DNA from: Algibacter sp.
GTDB taxonomy: Bacteria > Bacteroidota > Bacteroidia > Flavobacteriales > Flavobacteriaceae
DNA length: 64,000 nt
Reading direction: 5' to 3'
Assembly: GCF_029245835.1 (NCBI RefSeq)
Contig: NZ_JAQWOO010000059.1
Span: 1-64,000 of the forward strand
The position numbers and the translations under genes are program-made. The notes beneath the pieces were generated by a model, which saw only the letters and a program-made list of their open reading frames with translations, was not told where the DNA came from and searched no databases. This document shows positions 35,107-43,916 of this stretch, piece by piece; within the stretch, counting starts at the first letter, position 1, and the number at the start of each line of letters is the position of its first letter.

Positions 35107-35930
35107 TGAGTTTTGGGCTTGAATATGTAGATACAGTCTTTCAGACTATACAGGCTAGTGACTTTTCGCAATACACCATTGCAGGAATGAAAACGCTTGC
35201 CGTTTTGTTCTTTCTGGTCAATATCCTAAAAAAATACAATGATGGCATTGCGGACAAAGACGGTTACACTTGGGGATTAAGCCCAGGGGAATTGACCAAG
35301 AACTTTGCAGTCGTTCTTCTGGTCATATTTTCAACACAGGTCCTGGGCTTTTTCGATAGCATCTTGGTTTCTATTGAAGCGCAATATCGTGGTACAGCAC
35401 CCGCTTTATTGCCTTTGCAAATGCAGGATATTCCTATTGAGGAAGATGTAAGCATTATAGAAGTAGTACAAGCGGCAATGACGCTGTTATACGAAGCCTT
35501 GGTCACACCCCTTTACGGTTTCAAAATATTTGCATTTATCATAAGTCTTTTTCTTTGGATTTTAGATTTGTTTATCTACCCACTATTTCTTGCTGAACGC
35601 TATTTTCTATTAGGTATAATGCAAGCTTTTTTTCCGCTCGTAATAAGTCTGGCGGTTTTTGAAAAATTCCGTTCGCTTGCCTATACATTTTTCAAATTGT
35701 ACGCTGCTGTTTATATGTTAGTACCAGCCTTCTTTTTGGTCAATGTATTTGTAAATGCGCTCTATACTGAAATCAATACGAACTTCTGGACAAACCTTTT
35801 TGGGACAGATGTTGGTCAAGGCTTTTTTGCACCTGTGGTTCAACTTGGGTCAGTTGGTTTCATTGTTTTTCTAAAATTCAAATTATACAAACGAGCCACA
35901 TCATTTACCCTCAGATTGTTTACCAGTTAA
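35106..35930 (+). CDS. traJ: Conjugation membrane protein TraJ (VirB6-like)
   Basis: This 274-residue protein has about five to six hydrophobic helices (about 20-40, 55-85, 120-160, 165-225, 250-265) and the polytopic pattern of TraJ in Bacteroidetes elements. It forms part of the inner-membrane channel. It is shorter than the usual 330 residues or so. It starts inside the TraI stop codon. Confidence 0.85.
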   Translation: MSFGLEYVDTVFQTIQASDFSQYTIAGMKTLAVLFFLVNILKKYNDGIADKDGYTWGLSPGELTKNFAVVLLVIFSTQVLGFFDSILVSIEAQYRGTAPALLPLQMQDIPIEEDVSIIEVVQAAMTLLYEALVTPLYGFKIFAFIISLFLWILDLFIYPLFLAERYFLLGIMQAFFPLVISLAVFEKFRSLAYTFFKLYAAVYMLVPAFFLVNVFVNALYTEINTNFWTNLFGTDVGQGFFAPVVQLGSVGFIVFLKFKLYKRATSFTLRLFTS

Positions 35931-35941
35931 TTCCAATAAAA

Positions 35942-36556
35942 ATGAAAACCTCTTACAAAAACATCTACGCAATCTTAAAATTAAACAGGTTTATCGTGTT
36001 GGCAGTTATCATTTTTGCAATGCTATCCAGCACCTTTTCACTTTGGATGGCATTTAAGACGAATAAAGAAGCTCTTAATAGTGCTTTTGCCATTAATACC
36101 GACGGCAGTATTATTCCCCTAAAGCTCGTAACCCAAAAAGAAAATTTCAAGGTAGAAGCATTAGCTCATCTAGACCTGTTCCACAACTACTTCTATAATA
36201 TCGATGCCAGTAATTATGAGCGTAATCTGGAAAAGGCACTTTGGTTGGGCAATAGTTCTGTGGACAATCTATATCGACAGAAAAAAGCGGATGGTGTCTA
36301 TAACCGATTGCTGCAATACTCGCTAGTTCAGAAAGTACTGAGTATTGATTCACAAATCGAAGAACAAAACGGAACTTACGTCTTTAGAACTGTTACCATT
36401 TTTGAAATCAATAGAGGTTCAATCATAGATACCTACGAACTTGTTTCTAGTGGAAATTTAATTCCAGTTGAAAGAAACTTTCCAAACAATCCGCACGGAT
36501 TGTTGATTACAAACTATTTCGAGAACACCTTAAAAAAAATAAACGATGAAAATTGA
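35942..36556 (+). CDS. traK: Conjugation protein TraK (VirB8-like)
   Basis: This 204-residue protein has one N-terminal transmembrane helix (about 16-36) and a periplasmic domain with a NTF2/VirB8-like pattern (LDLFHNYFYNIDASNYERNL then FRTVTIFEINRGS). It nucleates the channel at the inner membrane. The stop is followed at once by a GC-rich hairpin. Confidence 0.88.
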   Translation: MKTSYKNIYAILKLNRFIVLAVIIFAMLSSTFSLWMAFKTNKEALNSAFAINTDGSIIPLKLVTQKENFKVEALAHLDLFHNYFYNIDASNYERNLEKALWLGNSSVDNLYRQKKADGVYNRLLQYSLVQKVLSIDSQIEEQNGTYVFRTVTIFEINRGSIIDTYELVSSGNLIPVERNFPNNPHGLLITNYFENTLKKINDEN

Positions 36557-36589
36557 GCCGACCCGCCTGCCGTCGCGCAGGTAGTCGGC
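36557..36589 (+). repeat. GC-rich hairpin between traK and traM
   Basis: GCCGAC/GTCGGC closes an inner GCCTGC/GCGCAGG-type stem. It begins at the base after the traK stop and the next ATG is 19 bases after it. It looks out of place in this AT-rich sequence and might attenuate or stabilise the mRNA. The segment GGCATTTAAAAA after it recurs before traN. Confidence 0.6.
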
Positions 36590-36607
36590 ATTTAAAAAAC
36601 CACGATT

Positions 36608-37537
36608 ATGAAAGTAGAAAAAAATAAAATTGTATTTGCAGCTGTATTGGCTGTGATTTTCATATTTCTGATATCCTATTCTATAATGGTTATGGGCGAT
36701 GACGAAAGTGATAAAGAAAACCTTGAACAAACCTTGATACCCGATTTGGATGAAAACCAAAAAGAGTATGATTCAAAACTGGATGCCATAAATGATTTGA
36801 AAGAAGTGCGAGAAAATAATGCACCAAGCATCTATGACGAAAAACTGATTGATTCCTTGGGCTTTTATGACCCAGACCTTCCAGAACGGGAAAAAGAACG
36901 CATTGTAGATAGTATTTATGATGCTGGTAAGATTCAATACTCTGAAAAGAAGTATCGAAACCTTGGGCAAAAGAAAGTTACTCAAAACAATACCCAGCAA
37001 ATTGATTCTGCCGAAATAAGGCGAGAACAAAAAATTGAAGCTAAAGAATTGGGGCTGGAACACCAACTGTTCTTTGCTGCTTCGCCTAAACCGAATGAAA
37101 TTTCGATTATAGGCAATACAGATGCAATTATTTATGTGGTTGTAGATGGTGACCAGGTTGTCAAAGCAAATACCCGATTACGAATGCGCCTTACTAAATC
37201 AGCAACTATCAACGGTAAGCTGATGCCAAAGAACACACCGGTTTTTGGGTTTATAAGTTTTCAGCCCAATCGTGCTTTAATCGAGATTAAAAACGTACAA
37301 CATCATCCCACCAAACTTAAAGCTTTCGATTTATTGGATGGTAGCGAAGGTATCTATGTGCAAAACAATTTCAGGGCAGAAGCTACCACAGAAGTACTAG
37401 ATGATGTTATAGGCGATATCAACATTCCAACCGTTCCACAAGTTGGCGGAATTACACAGGTATTTAGACGTCGTAATCGAAGTGTGAAGGTAACCGTACT
37501 TAACAACTACAAATTAATTCTGAAACCAAAACTATGA
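36608..37537 (+). CDS. traM: Conjugation protein TraM (VirB10-like)
   Basis: This 309-residue protein has one transmembrane helix (about 8-30), a long acidic/Lys linker rich in predicted helix (about 35-150) and a C-terminal TraM domain (about 150-309) containing VVDGDQVVKANTRLRMRLT and the GFISFQPNRALIEI block. VirB10-type proteins couple inner- and outer-membrane parts of the channel. TraL, which normally lies between TraK and TraM, is not present here. Confidence 0.88.
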   Translation: MKVEKNKIVFAAVLAVIFIFLISYSIMVMGDDESDKENLEQTLIPDLDENQKEYDSKLDAINDLKEVRENNAPSIYDEKLIDSLGFYDPDLPEREKERIVDSIYDAGKIQYSEKKYRNLGQKKVTQNNTQQIDSAEIRREQKIEAKELGLEHQLFFAASPKPNEISIIGNTDAIIYVVVDGDQVVKANTRLRMRLTKSATINGKLMPKNTPVFGFISFQPNRALIEIKNVQHHPTKLKAFDLLDGSEGIYVQNNFRAEATTEVLDDVIGDINIPTVPQVGGITQVFRRRNRSVKVTVLNNYKLILKPKL

Positions 37538-37538
37538 G

Positions 37539-37551
37539 GCCCATAATGGGC
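37539..37551 (+). repeat. Palindrome between traM and traN
   Basis: GCCCAT-A-ATGGGC immediately follows the traM stop and is followed by GCATTTAAAAA and the traN ATG. Part of it (CCATAATGGGCATTT) also occurs at 21438-21452 after recQ. Confidence 0.55.
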
Positions 37552-37569
37552 ATTTAAAAACGCACTCTT

Positions 37570-38406
37570 ATGAAAAAACATATCATTATTTCAGCAATAA
37601 TTATTACCGCTTTGGCGAAAGCTAACGCTCAAGCAACACACGTACTCGATACCATTTACGCAAACGACACTAAAAATGTCGCGCTATTTTTCCCAGAACC
37701 CATACGACAGGGTATAACCGGTTCAGATAATTTTGTCTTTACCTACAATCGTGAAAAAGAACAGTATTTCGGATTACTTCAGGCGAAGCCTGGGAAAGAA
37801 AGTAATCTACTGGTAGTCAATAGAAATGGCGCAATTTTTTCGTATATTGTAAGATATAAAAAGCAGCTGTCAAAGCTCAATTATTTCATTCCATTATCAA
37901 ATAGTATTGGGAATGAAAAACCAATTGTAACCGATTCGATTGTTTCCGAATCTAATCAAGAAAGTATTGATAACAACACTTATTATCATCAAAAATTCTG
38001 TTCTTATCTTCTTGATAGAAGACAATATCTTGGTAGGTATATAAGACGAAATAATGGTGTTATTTTAAGGATTGAAAATGTTGTTTTTGATAAGGAAGAA
38101 CTCTATTTCGTTATCCGAATTGAGAATAGATCTACCTTGGATTATGATTTAAATTTCTTAAACATGTCGATTGAAACACGACAGAAAGGAAAAATGAAAT
38201 CTTTGCAACGCCTGTACCAAAATCCTATATACAAACATAAACTGCCTTCGAAAATTGGAGAAAGTGAAATGGTACGGTTTGTTTATGTACTGCCTAAATT
38301 TTCATTGTCCAATAACCGCAGAGCAATTTTGGAATTAAACGAAAAGAACGGTGAACGCAATATAGAAATGAAAATATCACATAATTATATCAATAACCCA
38401 AATTAG
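37570..38406 (+). CDS. traN: Conjugation protein TraN (VirB9-like, DUF4138)
   Basis: This 278-residue exported protein has a signal peptide (about 1-20, ending NAQA). It has the beta-rich pattern of DUF4138 (FPEPIRQGITGSDNFVFTYN) and a C-terminal domain (SIETRQKGKMKSL). VirB9-type proteins form the outer-membrane ring. It is followed 6 bases later by a lipoprotein gene. Confidence 0.87.
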   Translation: MKKHIIISAIIITALAKANAQATHVLDTIYANDTKNVALFFPEPIRQGITGSDNFVFTYNREKEQYFGLLQAKPGKESNLLVVNRNGAIFSYIVRYKKQLSKLNYFIPLSNSIGNEKPIVTDSIVSESNQESIDNNTYYHQKFCSYLLDRRQYLGRYIRRNNGVILRIENVVFDKEELYFVIRIENRSTLDYDLNFLNMSIETRQKGKMKSLQRLYQNPIYKHKLPSKIGESEMVRFVYVLPKFSLSNNRRAILELNEKNGERNIEMKISHNYINNPN

Positions 38407-38412
38407 AATGTT

Positions 38413-38775
38413 ATGAAAAAATTAGTCATTTACTCACTCCTATTGTTGTTCCTTTCTTGTTCAGAAAGCAAAACAAAATCCCCTTCTGAAACTGGCAAGG
38501 CAGTTGCGGAAAGTTTTTTCTCTAAAGATGAATCAGCTCTTAAAAAGCATACCACTGCAGAAGGCTATGCCAGTTTGATTACCGTTCAAAATATGCTGCC
38601 AGATTCCGACAAAGACATCGAAGTAGAAATTTTAGACGAAGTTTTTGATGGTGAACTTGCTTGGATAAAATACAGTACTACCTACGATGGGAAAACAGGC
38701 ATTTTTAAACTGACTAAAGAAAACGGTCAATGGAAAGTTACCAATAAAGGTCCGAGGGAAAAAGGGCCTTTTTAA
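38413..38775 (+). CDS. DUF4878-type lipoprotein of the tra operon
   Basis: This 120-residue protein has a lipoprotein signal (MKKLVIYSLLLLFLSC with lipobox FLSC). The mature domain shows the NTF2-like pattern of DUF4878, including GKAVAESFFSKDE and GQWKVTN near the end. It occupies the place usually taken by TraO and ends the plus-strand operon. It may stabilise the outer-membrane complex or act in surface exclusion; neither is shown. Confidence 0.75.
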   Translation: MKKLVIYSLLLLFLSCSESKTKSPSETGKAVAESFFSKDESALKKHTTAEGYASLITVQNMLPDSDKDIEVEILDEVFDGELAWIKYSTTYDGKTGIFKLTKENGQWKVTNKGPREKGPF

Positions 38776-38789
38776 AAAGAAGTTTTAAT

Positions 38790-40169
38790 TTAATTTTTCT
38801 CAAGGTTAATTTCCCAATAACCTCTAGTATCTCCGTGGCGTACTAAAAATCCTTTATTCTTGATAGCCGTAATATGTTTTCCTACAGCAGATTCGTTAAT
38901 ACTTAAAGCTTCAGCTATCTCATTATATGTTATTGAAGGATTAGCAGCAATTAGTTTAAGTACTTCTTTTTGTCTTTTAGTTAGAGCTTCAGTTGCATCA
39001 ATTGCACCACCTATTGCACCACCTATTGCACCACCTATTACACCACCTTCTTGATTATCTTCTATATCATCAACTTTAACAGAAGTTTCATTGGTGTCTT
39101 TTTGAACAGCAAAAGTCATTCTTAGAAAATTATCGGAAAAACTAAAACTTTCTTTTCCATAATGTCCCAAAATACGAGGGATGCCAGAACCTAATTGTTC
39201 TACTAATTCTAAATCTTTAAAAATACGCATTAGTTCCTTATTGCGTGGAACTGAAAAGCCTTCGAAAAATTCTTGCTTACTCAACCCTTCAGGTAAACTA
39301 CCTGCCGATGTGATTTCAATTCTATCCGCAAAGATTTCAAACTTTGGGGTAATCTCATTTGTATAATCATTATGCACAAAGGCATTGATGATAGCCTCTC
39401 TTAATGCAATAGGATTCCAGAGACTAGCCTGTTGTCTTTCTTTCGATGTAATCCTTGTTGTAGTTCTATTTTCTACGGCAATTTTATCAATTACCTGTCT
39501 AGTAGCTTTTACCAAACATTCGTGACCATATTCGTTACTTTCTATCAAGTCTGTTCTAGTTGTCCCGGAATACTTAGCAACCTTGATAGAGGTATTGTTT
39601 TTATCTGCCAAAAGATAGGCGGCATAATTAAATGCACCATCTTCGGTCAATAGTTCCAGGTTCTTTGCAAATGCTTTGCCAAGTGAATATCCAGATTCCT
39701 CGTAGTAAATTTTTAACTGGCTAAAGCTTAAATCTTGTCTGGCAGCTTTAATTTTACTTATAGAATTTCTGGTACGTTTAGCAAAGAGTTCGTCAATCAT
39801 TTTTTGTGGCATTGGTTCAGCTGCTGAACCCAAACGAATGAAACAACCCTTTTCACTCATCCCATATTTTTTAAGATGATATGGTTTTTCTGGACCGCTG
39901 GCCACAATGATTTTTAGGATGTCCTTGCCGTCCTTTTGCTCACTCACAATATCGAACAAACCAAGTGCTGAAGGACGGATATTATTCTTTAGCCTGTCCT
40001 TAATTTTCAACTGGTCGCCATCAGCATCTGCCAAACCATAAGTGTTCCCTTCTTTATCAATACCGATATAGATAATGCCACCTTCACGATAGTTTAAAAA
40101 AGCAATAACCTCTTTTTCAAGTCCATCGGACAGTTCTCGTTTGTATTCTATGCGGTTTGTTTCGGTCAT
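38790..40169 (-). CDS. AlbA_2 / HTH ATP-binding regulator-like protein
   Basis: This 459-residue protein has an N-terminal AlbA_2 (Schlafen-like, divergent AAA_4) domain (RIEYKRELSDG through GIIYIGID), a RecG-like C-terminal ATP-binding domain (PIALREAIINAFVHNDY, then EQLGSGIPRILG), and a winged HTH (residues about 400-459, LTKRQKEVLKLIAANPSITYNEIAEAL in parts). Between them lies a GGAI-type repeat. I start at 40169 (MTETNRIEYKRE); the frame continues 26 codons upstream without support. It is transcribed against the tra operon end. Proteins of this type regulate transcription; a role in control or defence of the element is possible but unproven. Confidence 0.8.
   Translation of the reverse strand: MTETNRIEYKRELSDGLEKEVIAFLNYREGGIIYIGIDKEGNTYGLADADGDQLKIKDRLKNNIRPSALGLFDIVSEQKDGKDILKIIVASGPEKPYHLKKYGMSEKGCFIRLGSAAEPMPQKMIDELFAKRTRNSISKIKAARQDLSFSQLKIYYEESGYSLGKAFAKNLELLTEDGAFNYAAYLLADKNNTSIKVAKYSGTTRTDLIESNEYGHECLVKATRQVIDKIAVENRTTTRITSKERQQASLWNPIALREAIINAFVHNDYTNEITPKFEIFADRIEITSAGSLPEGLSKQEFFEGFSVPRNKELMRIFKDLELVEQLGSGIPRILGHYGKESFSFSDNFLRMTFAVQKDTNETSVKVDDIEDNQEGGVIGGAIGGAIGGAIDATEALTKRQKEVLKLIAANPSITYNEIAEALSINESAVGKHITAIKNKGFLVRHGDTRGYWEINLEKN
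39003..39050. repeat. Tandem 12-base repeat inside the AlbA_2/HTH gene
   Basis: About four copies of a 12-base unit (ACCACCTATTGC on the plus strand) encode the GG[AV]I repeats of the linker. The unit is a multiple of three, so changes in copy number would keep the reading frame. Confidence 0.8.
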
Positions 40170-40203
40170 TAAGAAATAAAATGGACAGTAAAGATAATGA
40201 TAT

Positions 40204-41793
40204 TTAATTTTTAAAAATCGACCTTGCCTCATCATAAACTCTCTCAAAATTAGCTTCTAAATCAGATTGAGAAAACGGTTTTGACACCCTCGGCAATTCC
40301 CTTTGAATATTTGCCAATTTAAACTGAACTTTCTTATCCTTTCCATCTGCATAGGTAATAAACTCGCCTTGTTTTAACCTAAAGAAAACATCTGCTCTAA
40401 TTTTTGGAATTTCCTTTTCTCCAGTTGTAATTCGTGTATCAAAATCAAGATTATGCCCACGACTTATACTTTTAGTAGGGTCTTTAATGATTTCAAAAAA
40501 GCGTTCATAATATTTAGCCGTATCAGGGTCGTTTACCTTTCCAAAAAACTGATAGGAAAGATTACTTAAAATGGCTTTGCTTGCCTTATCTCCATACATC
40601 ATATCGTTCTGAATTTTATCCTGCATTACATAAATGGTGGCAATGTCGTAACTCCTTAATGTTGCAGGAATTCTATGCATATTCAATAATCGAATTGTTG
40701 GTGCTTCTTCCAACAACAAAAATGAAGATTTAGAATTTCGCACGCTCATTTGTTTAGTAATCGTGTGAATAATAGTAGCAATTACTGGTGAATAAGATGT
40801 TTCATATTTTGGATTGTTTACTACCGAAATGATTGAAGGATTATTTACGTTATTAATATTCAATGGCACTTCATCTGCGGATAAGGTCATAAAAATACGC
40901 TGTGTGCTAATTCGTTTCAGGGCATTTGCCAATGTACTCTTAACACCTGCCGTCTGTCTGTCCGAATCCTTACCACTAATAAAAGCATCTGCCATCGCTC
41001 TCGATGTGGTGTTGGTTTCCAAAAACTGAATAAGGCTATCTGTGTCCAATAATTGATAAATAGCTATCAAATGTGGAAGAGTACAATATTTAGGATAGTC
41101 GGTTTTCAGTTTCCAAATCAAACCACCAATTAAACCTTCAGCGGCATCATTAAAGAATTTAGTTGTTCCAGTTGTTCCACTTTCCCTTTGTTCCAAAAGG
41201 TTTTCAATAAGCACTCTTGAAACTTCATTTACGCTTTCCTCGTTCTCTAAATAACGTGGTGCAATAGGATTTACCCGATGGATGATTTTATTGAAGGAAA
41301 TAACCTTAAACGGAATATCACTTTCCTTAAACAATGGATATGCCATTTCGGTCAGCTCAAAGTCCTTATAGTCGTGAATGATTCCGCAAAAACTCTCTTT
41401 CCGGAAATGTTTTAGAAATCCATAAATAACACTTTCGGTTTTTCCGCTTCCGGCGGATCCGATGACGGACGCGCCACGTTTAATATTATCTAATTTGAAA
41501 TTTCCTTTATTCGTAGAAAAACTGACCTGATATTTAGTATTTCCATTTTGTGCGTTTTCAGTTTTATGCAGAAAAACATACAATCCTATATTAATTAGCA
41601 TTAGAGGACATACCAGATACAGCAATATGGATACTAATTCGTTTTCTTCAGAAATATAGAATACAAGAAATGAAAGCATAGTGATATTTAATAAGAACGC
41701 ATATTTGCTTACTCGAAACATCGCATAGAAAACAGTACTGGTCAAACCAATGATTGAAAGTATCGTTATAAGATTGTCTATTTGCATACCCAC
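40204..41793 (-). CDS. mobC: Type IV coupling ATPase (VirD4/TraG-like; MobC)
   Basis: This 529-residue protein has N-terminal membrane helices (about 5-75) and a P-loop ATPase domain with Walker A GSAGSGKTE (112-120) and Walker B SFLLLEEAPT. That is the architecture of VirD4-type coupling proteins that link the relaxosome to the channel. In Bacteroidetes elements this is MobC. Its stop-side neighbour is the AlbA_2 gene (34-base gap) and its start abuts the relaxase stop, so it is in the mobilisation operon. Confidence 0.88.
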   Translation of the reverse strand: MGMQIDNLITILSIIGLTSTVFYAMFRVSKYAFLLNITMLSFLVFYISEENELVSILLYLVCPLMLINIGLYVFLHKTENAQNGNTKYQVSFSTNKGNFKLDNIKRGASVIGSAGSGKTESVIYGFLKHFRKESFCGIIHDYKDFELTEMAYPLFKESDIPFKVISFNKIIHRVNPIAPRYLENEESVNEVSRVLIENLLEQRESGTTGTTKFFNDAAEGLIGGLIWKLKTDYPKYCTLPHLIAIYQLLDTDSLIQFLETNTTSRAMADAFISGKDSDRQTAGVKSTLANALKRISTQRIFMTLSADEVPLNINNVNNPSIISVVNNPKYETSYSPVIATIIHTITKQMSVRNSKSSFLLLEEAPTIRLLNMHRIPATLRSYDIATIYVMQDKIQNDMMYGDKASKAILSNLSYQFFGKVNDPDTAKYYERFFEIIKDPTKSISRGHNLDFDTRITTGEKEIPKIRADVFFRLKQGEFITYADGKDKKVQFKLANIQRELPRVSKPFSQSDLEANFERVYDEARSIFKN

Positions 41794-42824
41794 TATATTC
41801 CTATTGAACTTGATTTTATGGCCACTTCAGCGCCTCGTCTTAATCGTTTGAAAACACGAATTGCGATTTGTGTTTGACTAACTGGAATACTTGGCACTAT
41901 CGGCAATCCCGTTTTTGTAATCATTTTGAAAGCCAATGCCTTTTCATTTGCTGGTAATTTCATTAAGGTGGCAAAATAGAGACTGGGATTTTTTATAAAA
42001 TCTTTTCTCGCTTTGTAGGTCTCGGCAAAGTTGCGTTTGTAGCCAAAAGTCTTGTCAAAGGTTTTTTCTGCTTTTTCAAAAAATTTGTCTCGATCAAAAC
42101 CCCGTTTTACGGTTTCCCCATTCAACTTCACATTGGAAGCTTTGTATTTGCTTCCAGGTGACAAACTGAATCTATTGGACACATCCTTACGGCTCACGAT
42201 GATGTGGATATGACTTTGATTTCCATCTTTCGCCATTCCCTGGACAATCCGTTTTCCATTTTGTTGATGTGGTGCTTGTCCTTCCAGTTTAGCGATTTCC
42301 TTTTTCATCTTTTTGATATTTCCTTCAGCTCGTCCTTCTTGAATATTTCGGATATCAGTTTTGAGTTGCAGTATTCTTGTGGCGAAAGGTTGATTCTCTT
42401 TTACCTGAAAATCCGTCCCCTTAAATGTGCGTTGGTGTTCGACTTTCGCATAATAATTTATGTCGTCGATACTGATAGGTCGTCCTTTGATTTCCCTATT
42501 AAATGAAGCCATATAATCCTTCATCAACTCGCGAGTATATCTCTTTAAATCTTCACTACTGTTCTGAAGTTTTCGCAATTCATATTTTGAAGGACTCACG
42601 GTAATTGAATAGAATCTTGGTTCGTGTTTTTCCAATTTTGCGGTGTTCCCATCTATTCCCCTAATGACTTCCTCGGTTGAAATCTCATCGCCATATTGAT
42701 TGAAAAAATGTTCCATATCCTGATGTTCCAAACCTTGATTTTCTTTCTCTAAATAGCCCACAAAATCTGCTGAACTTTTGGAAAAGTTACCGCCCATTTT
42801 TTGAGGTGTGATTGTGATGTACAT
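41793..42824 (-). CDS. Relaxase (DUF5712/MobB-type mobilization protein)
   Basis: This 343-residue protein matches the MobB/DUF5712 family of Bacteroidetes mobilization proteins. It has the HIHII metal-binding motif in NQSHIHIIVSRKD, the conserved FYSITVSPSKYE region and a KVEHQRTFKG block. It should nick at oriT and lead the DNA strand through the channel. The Tyr nucleophile cannot be assigned safely by eye. Its start is followed upstream by a BfmA/BtgA gene; it shares one base with mobC (41793). Confidence 0.85.
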   Translation of the reverse strand: MYITITPQKMGGNFSKSSADFVGYLEKENQGLEHQDMEHFFNQYGDEISTEEVIRGIDGNTAKLEKHEPRFYSITVSPSKYELRKLQNSSEDLKRYTRELMKDYMASFNREIKGRPISIDDINYYAKVEHQRTFKGTDFQVKENQPFATRILQLKTDIRNIQEGRAEGNIKKMKKEIAKLEGQAPHQQNGKRIVQGMAKDGNQSHIHIIVSRKDVSNRFSLSPGSKYKASNVKLNGETVKRGFDRDKFFEKAEKTFDKTFGYKRNFAETYKARKDFIKNPSLYFATLMKLPANEKALAFKMITKTGLPIVPSIPVSQTQIAIRVFKRLRRGAEVAIKSSSIGI

Positions 42825-42862
42825 AAGCTAAATTTTTAAAGTTCATTGTTGATGTTTCGCTT

Positions 42863-43261
42863 TTACCGCTTCGCTCTCCCTTTGGTCGTGAATCTCGCAG
42901 ACTCGATTTCGCGAAAGCGTACTTCTTTTTTTTCCTCAGCATATTTTTTTTCCAAAATGAGCGGTTTATTTTTGGGTTCGTCCATTACAAAAAGGGATTG
43001 CAACATTGCAACCGTAGGTTTGGTTTGGGTCTTTTCCACGTCTCGCATTATGGCGATAACTGCATTGATTCTTTTGAGTAACTTAGCTTCGATAGTACGT
43101 CCAGTTGGTCCCAATTTTTCCCTTGGGGATATCTCATTGTAAAGGAAAAAATCAAGGATATTTTCCATTGCTTCCGTGTGCGTTTTGAAGTGCTTCTTGG
43201 AAAATTCCTGAAACCTTTTGGCAGTTTTCCTTTTGAACCTGATAGTGATGAATGAATCCAT
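42863..43261 (-). CDS. BfmA/BtgA family mobilization accessory protein
   Basis: This 132-residue basic protein has an N-terminal ribbon-helix-helix-like segment (SFITIRFKRKTAKRFQEF, then AMENILDFFL) and a C-terminal tail rich in Lys and Glu. BfmA/BtgA proteins bind oriT and help the relaxase. It is 38 bases upstream of the relaxase gene, and a palindrome-rich intergenic region lies directly upstream of its start. Confidence 0.82.
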   Translation of the reverse strand: MDSFITIRFKRKTAKRFQEFSKKHFKTHTEAMENILDFFLYNEISPREKLGPTGRTIEAKLLKRINAVIAIMRDVEKTQTKPTVAMLQSLFVMDEPKNKPLILEKKYAEEKKEVRFREIESARFTTKGRAKR

Positions 43262-43360
43262 TTCCTTTCGCTTTTTTAAAGATTTGACGTAAATCCATCC
43301 CTGTTTACTGGTGTTTCAAGACCATTTGACGCAAATCGATGGATTTTTTATATCTACTTT

Positions 43361-43380
43361 ATTTTTAAGCGCTTAAAAAT
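43361..43380. promoter_or_regulatory. Perfect 20-base palindrome near the BfmA gene
   Basis: ATTTTTAAGC followed by its exact reverse complement. It is about 100 bases upstream of the BfmA/BtgA start codon and flanked by direct repeats and hairpins. Confidence 0.7.
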
Positions 43381-43654
43381 CAATAGATTAAAATGAAAAT
43401 AGAATACGTAACGCGGCGCAGCCCGTTACCCTCTTGCTATTCCTTTTCGTCCCGCAAGCGGGACAAAAATCCATACAATCCGGCTAAAAAGCCGATGGCC
43501 ATTTTGAAGGAAAATGATTTTCCAGTATGTTTAATTTCGATGTGTAAGGGTATCGGCGAAAGTCAAAAAGTGGATAACCTTACTTTAATTTGTGCGCTGA
43601 ATTTTAGCAATGTAAAGATACATTTTTTTCTTGAATTGGATATCAATTGCATAC

Positions 43655-43681
43655 AAAAACACCTCTAAAAATTCAGAGGTG
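43655..43681 (-). terminator. Terminator after the 65-residue gene
   Basis: On the minus strand CACCTCT/AGAGGTG (8-base loop) is followed by TTTTTG. It begins 27 bases after the stop of the small gene at 43708. Confidence 0.7.
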
Positions 43682-43707
43682 CATACTTATCAATTTTAAA
43701 AATCATA

Positions 43708-43905
43708 TCATATGTTAAAAACGAATTTATAAGAATATAAATTCCGTATTGCTTCTTCTTCAATCATCGTTTCAAAACAGGTATAATTTTCTCTTACGTA
43801 TTTGCGGATGGCATCCCCAAATTTTCGTTCTACATCTTTTTTAGAATTTTCTAAAAGTCGGTTTTGAGCCTCTTCGCTCAAGTCTGTAAAATTGAGATAT
43901 ACCAT
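43708..43905 (-). CDS. Small helical protein of the conjugative element
   Basis: This 65-residue protein is mostly helical with mixed charge (SEEAQNRLLENSKKDVERKF). No known domain is recognised. It is 11 bases downstream of the JAB/RadC gene on the same strand and ends at a terminator, so it is cotranscribed with it. Its place in the mobilisation-linked cluster suggests a small accessory or antirestriction-like protein, but this is a guess. Confidence 0.6.
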   Translation of the reverse strand: MVYLNFTDLSEEAQNRLLENSKKDVERKFGDAIRKYVRENYTCFETMIEEEAIRNLYSYKFVFNI

Positions 43906-43916
43906 AGCTATTTATT

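Larger units (their letters stand above)
43262..43707. other. oriT/operator candidate region upstream of the mobilization genes
   Basis: No credible gene lies in these 446 bases, although a 91-codon frame (43393-43668, plus) is open. The stretch contains two direct repeats ATTTGACG[T/C]AAATC (43284 and 43324), the perfect 20-base palindrome ATTTTTAAGC-GCTTAAAAAT (43361-43380), GTAACG/CGTTAC (43408-43429) and the hairpin GTCCCGC/GCGGGAC (43449-43464). A terminator-like hairpin for the 65-residue gene follows (43655-43681). Such clusters are typical of oriT and relaxosome binding sites. Confidence 0.6.

Noticed and set aside
43393-43668. 91-codon open frame (MKIEYVTRRSPLP...) upstream of BfmA on the plus strand
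   Set aside because: It overlaps the hairpins and direct-repeat region, has no recognised domain and no ribosome-binding site, and its composition fits non-coding palindromic DNA better than a gene.
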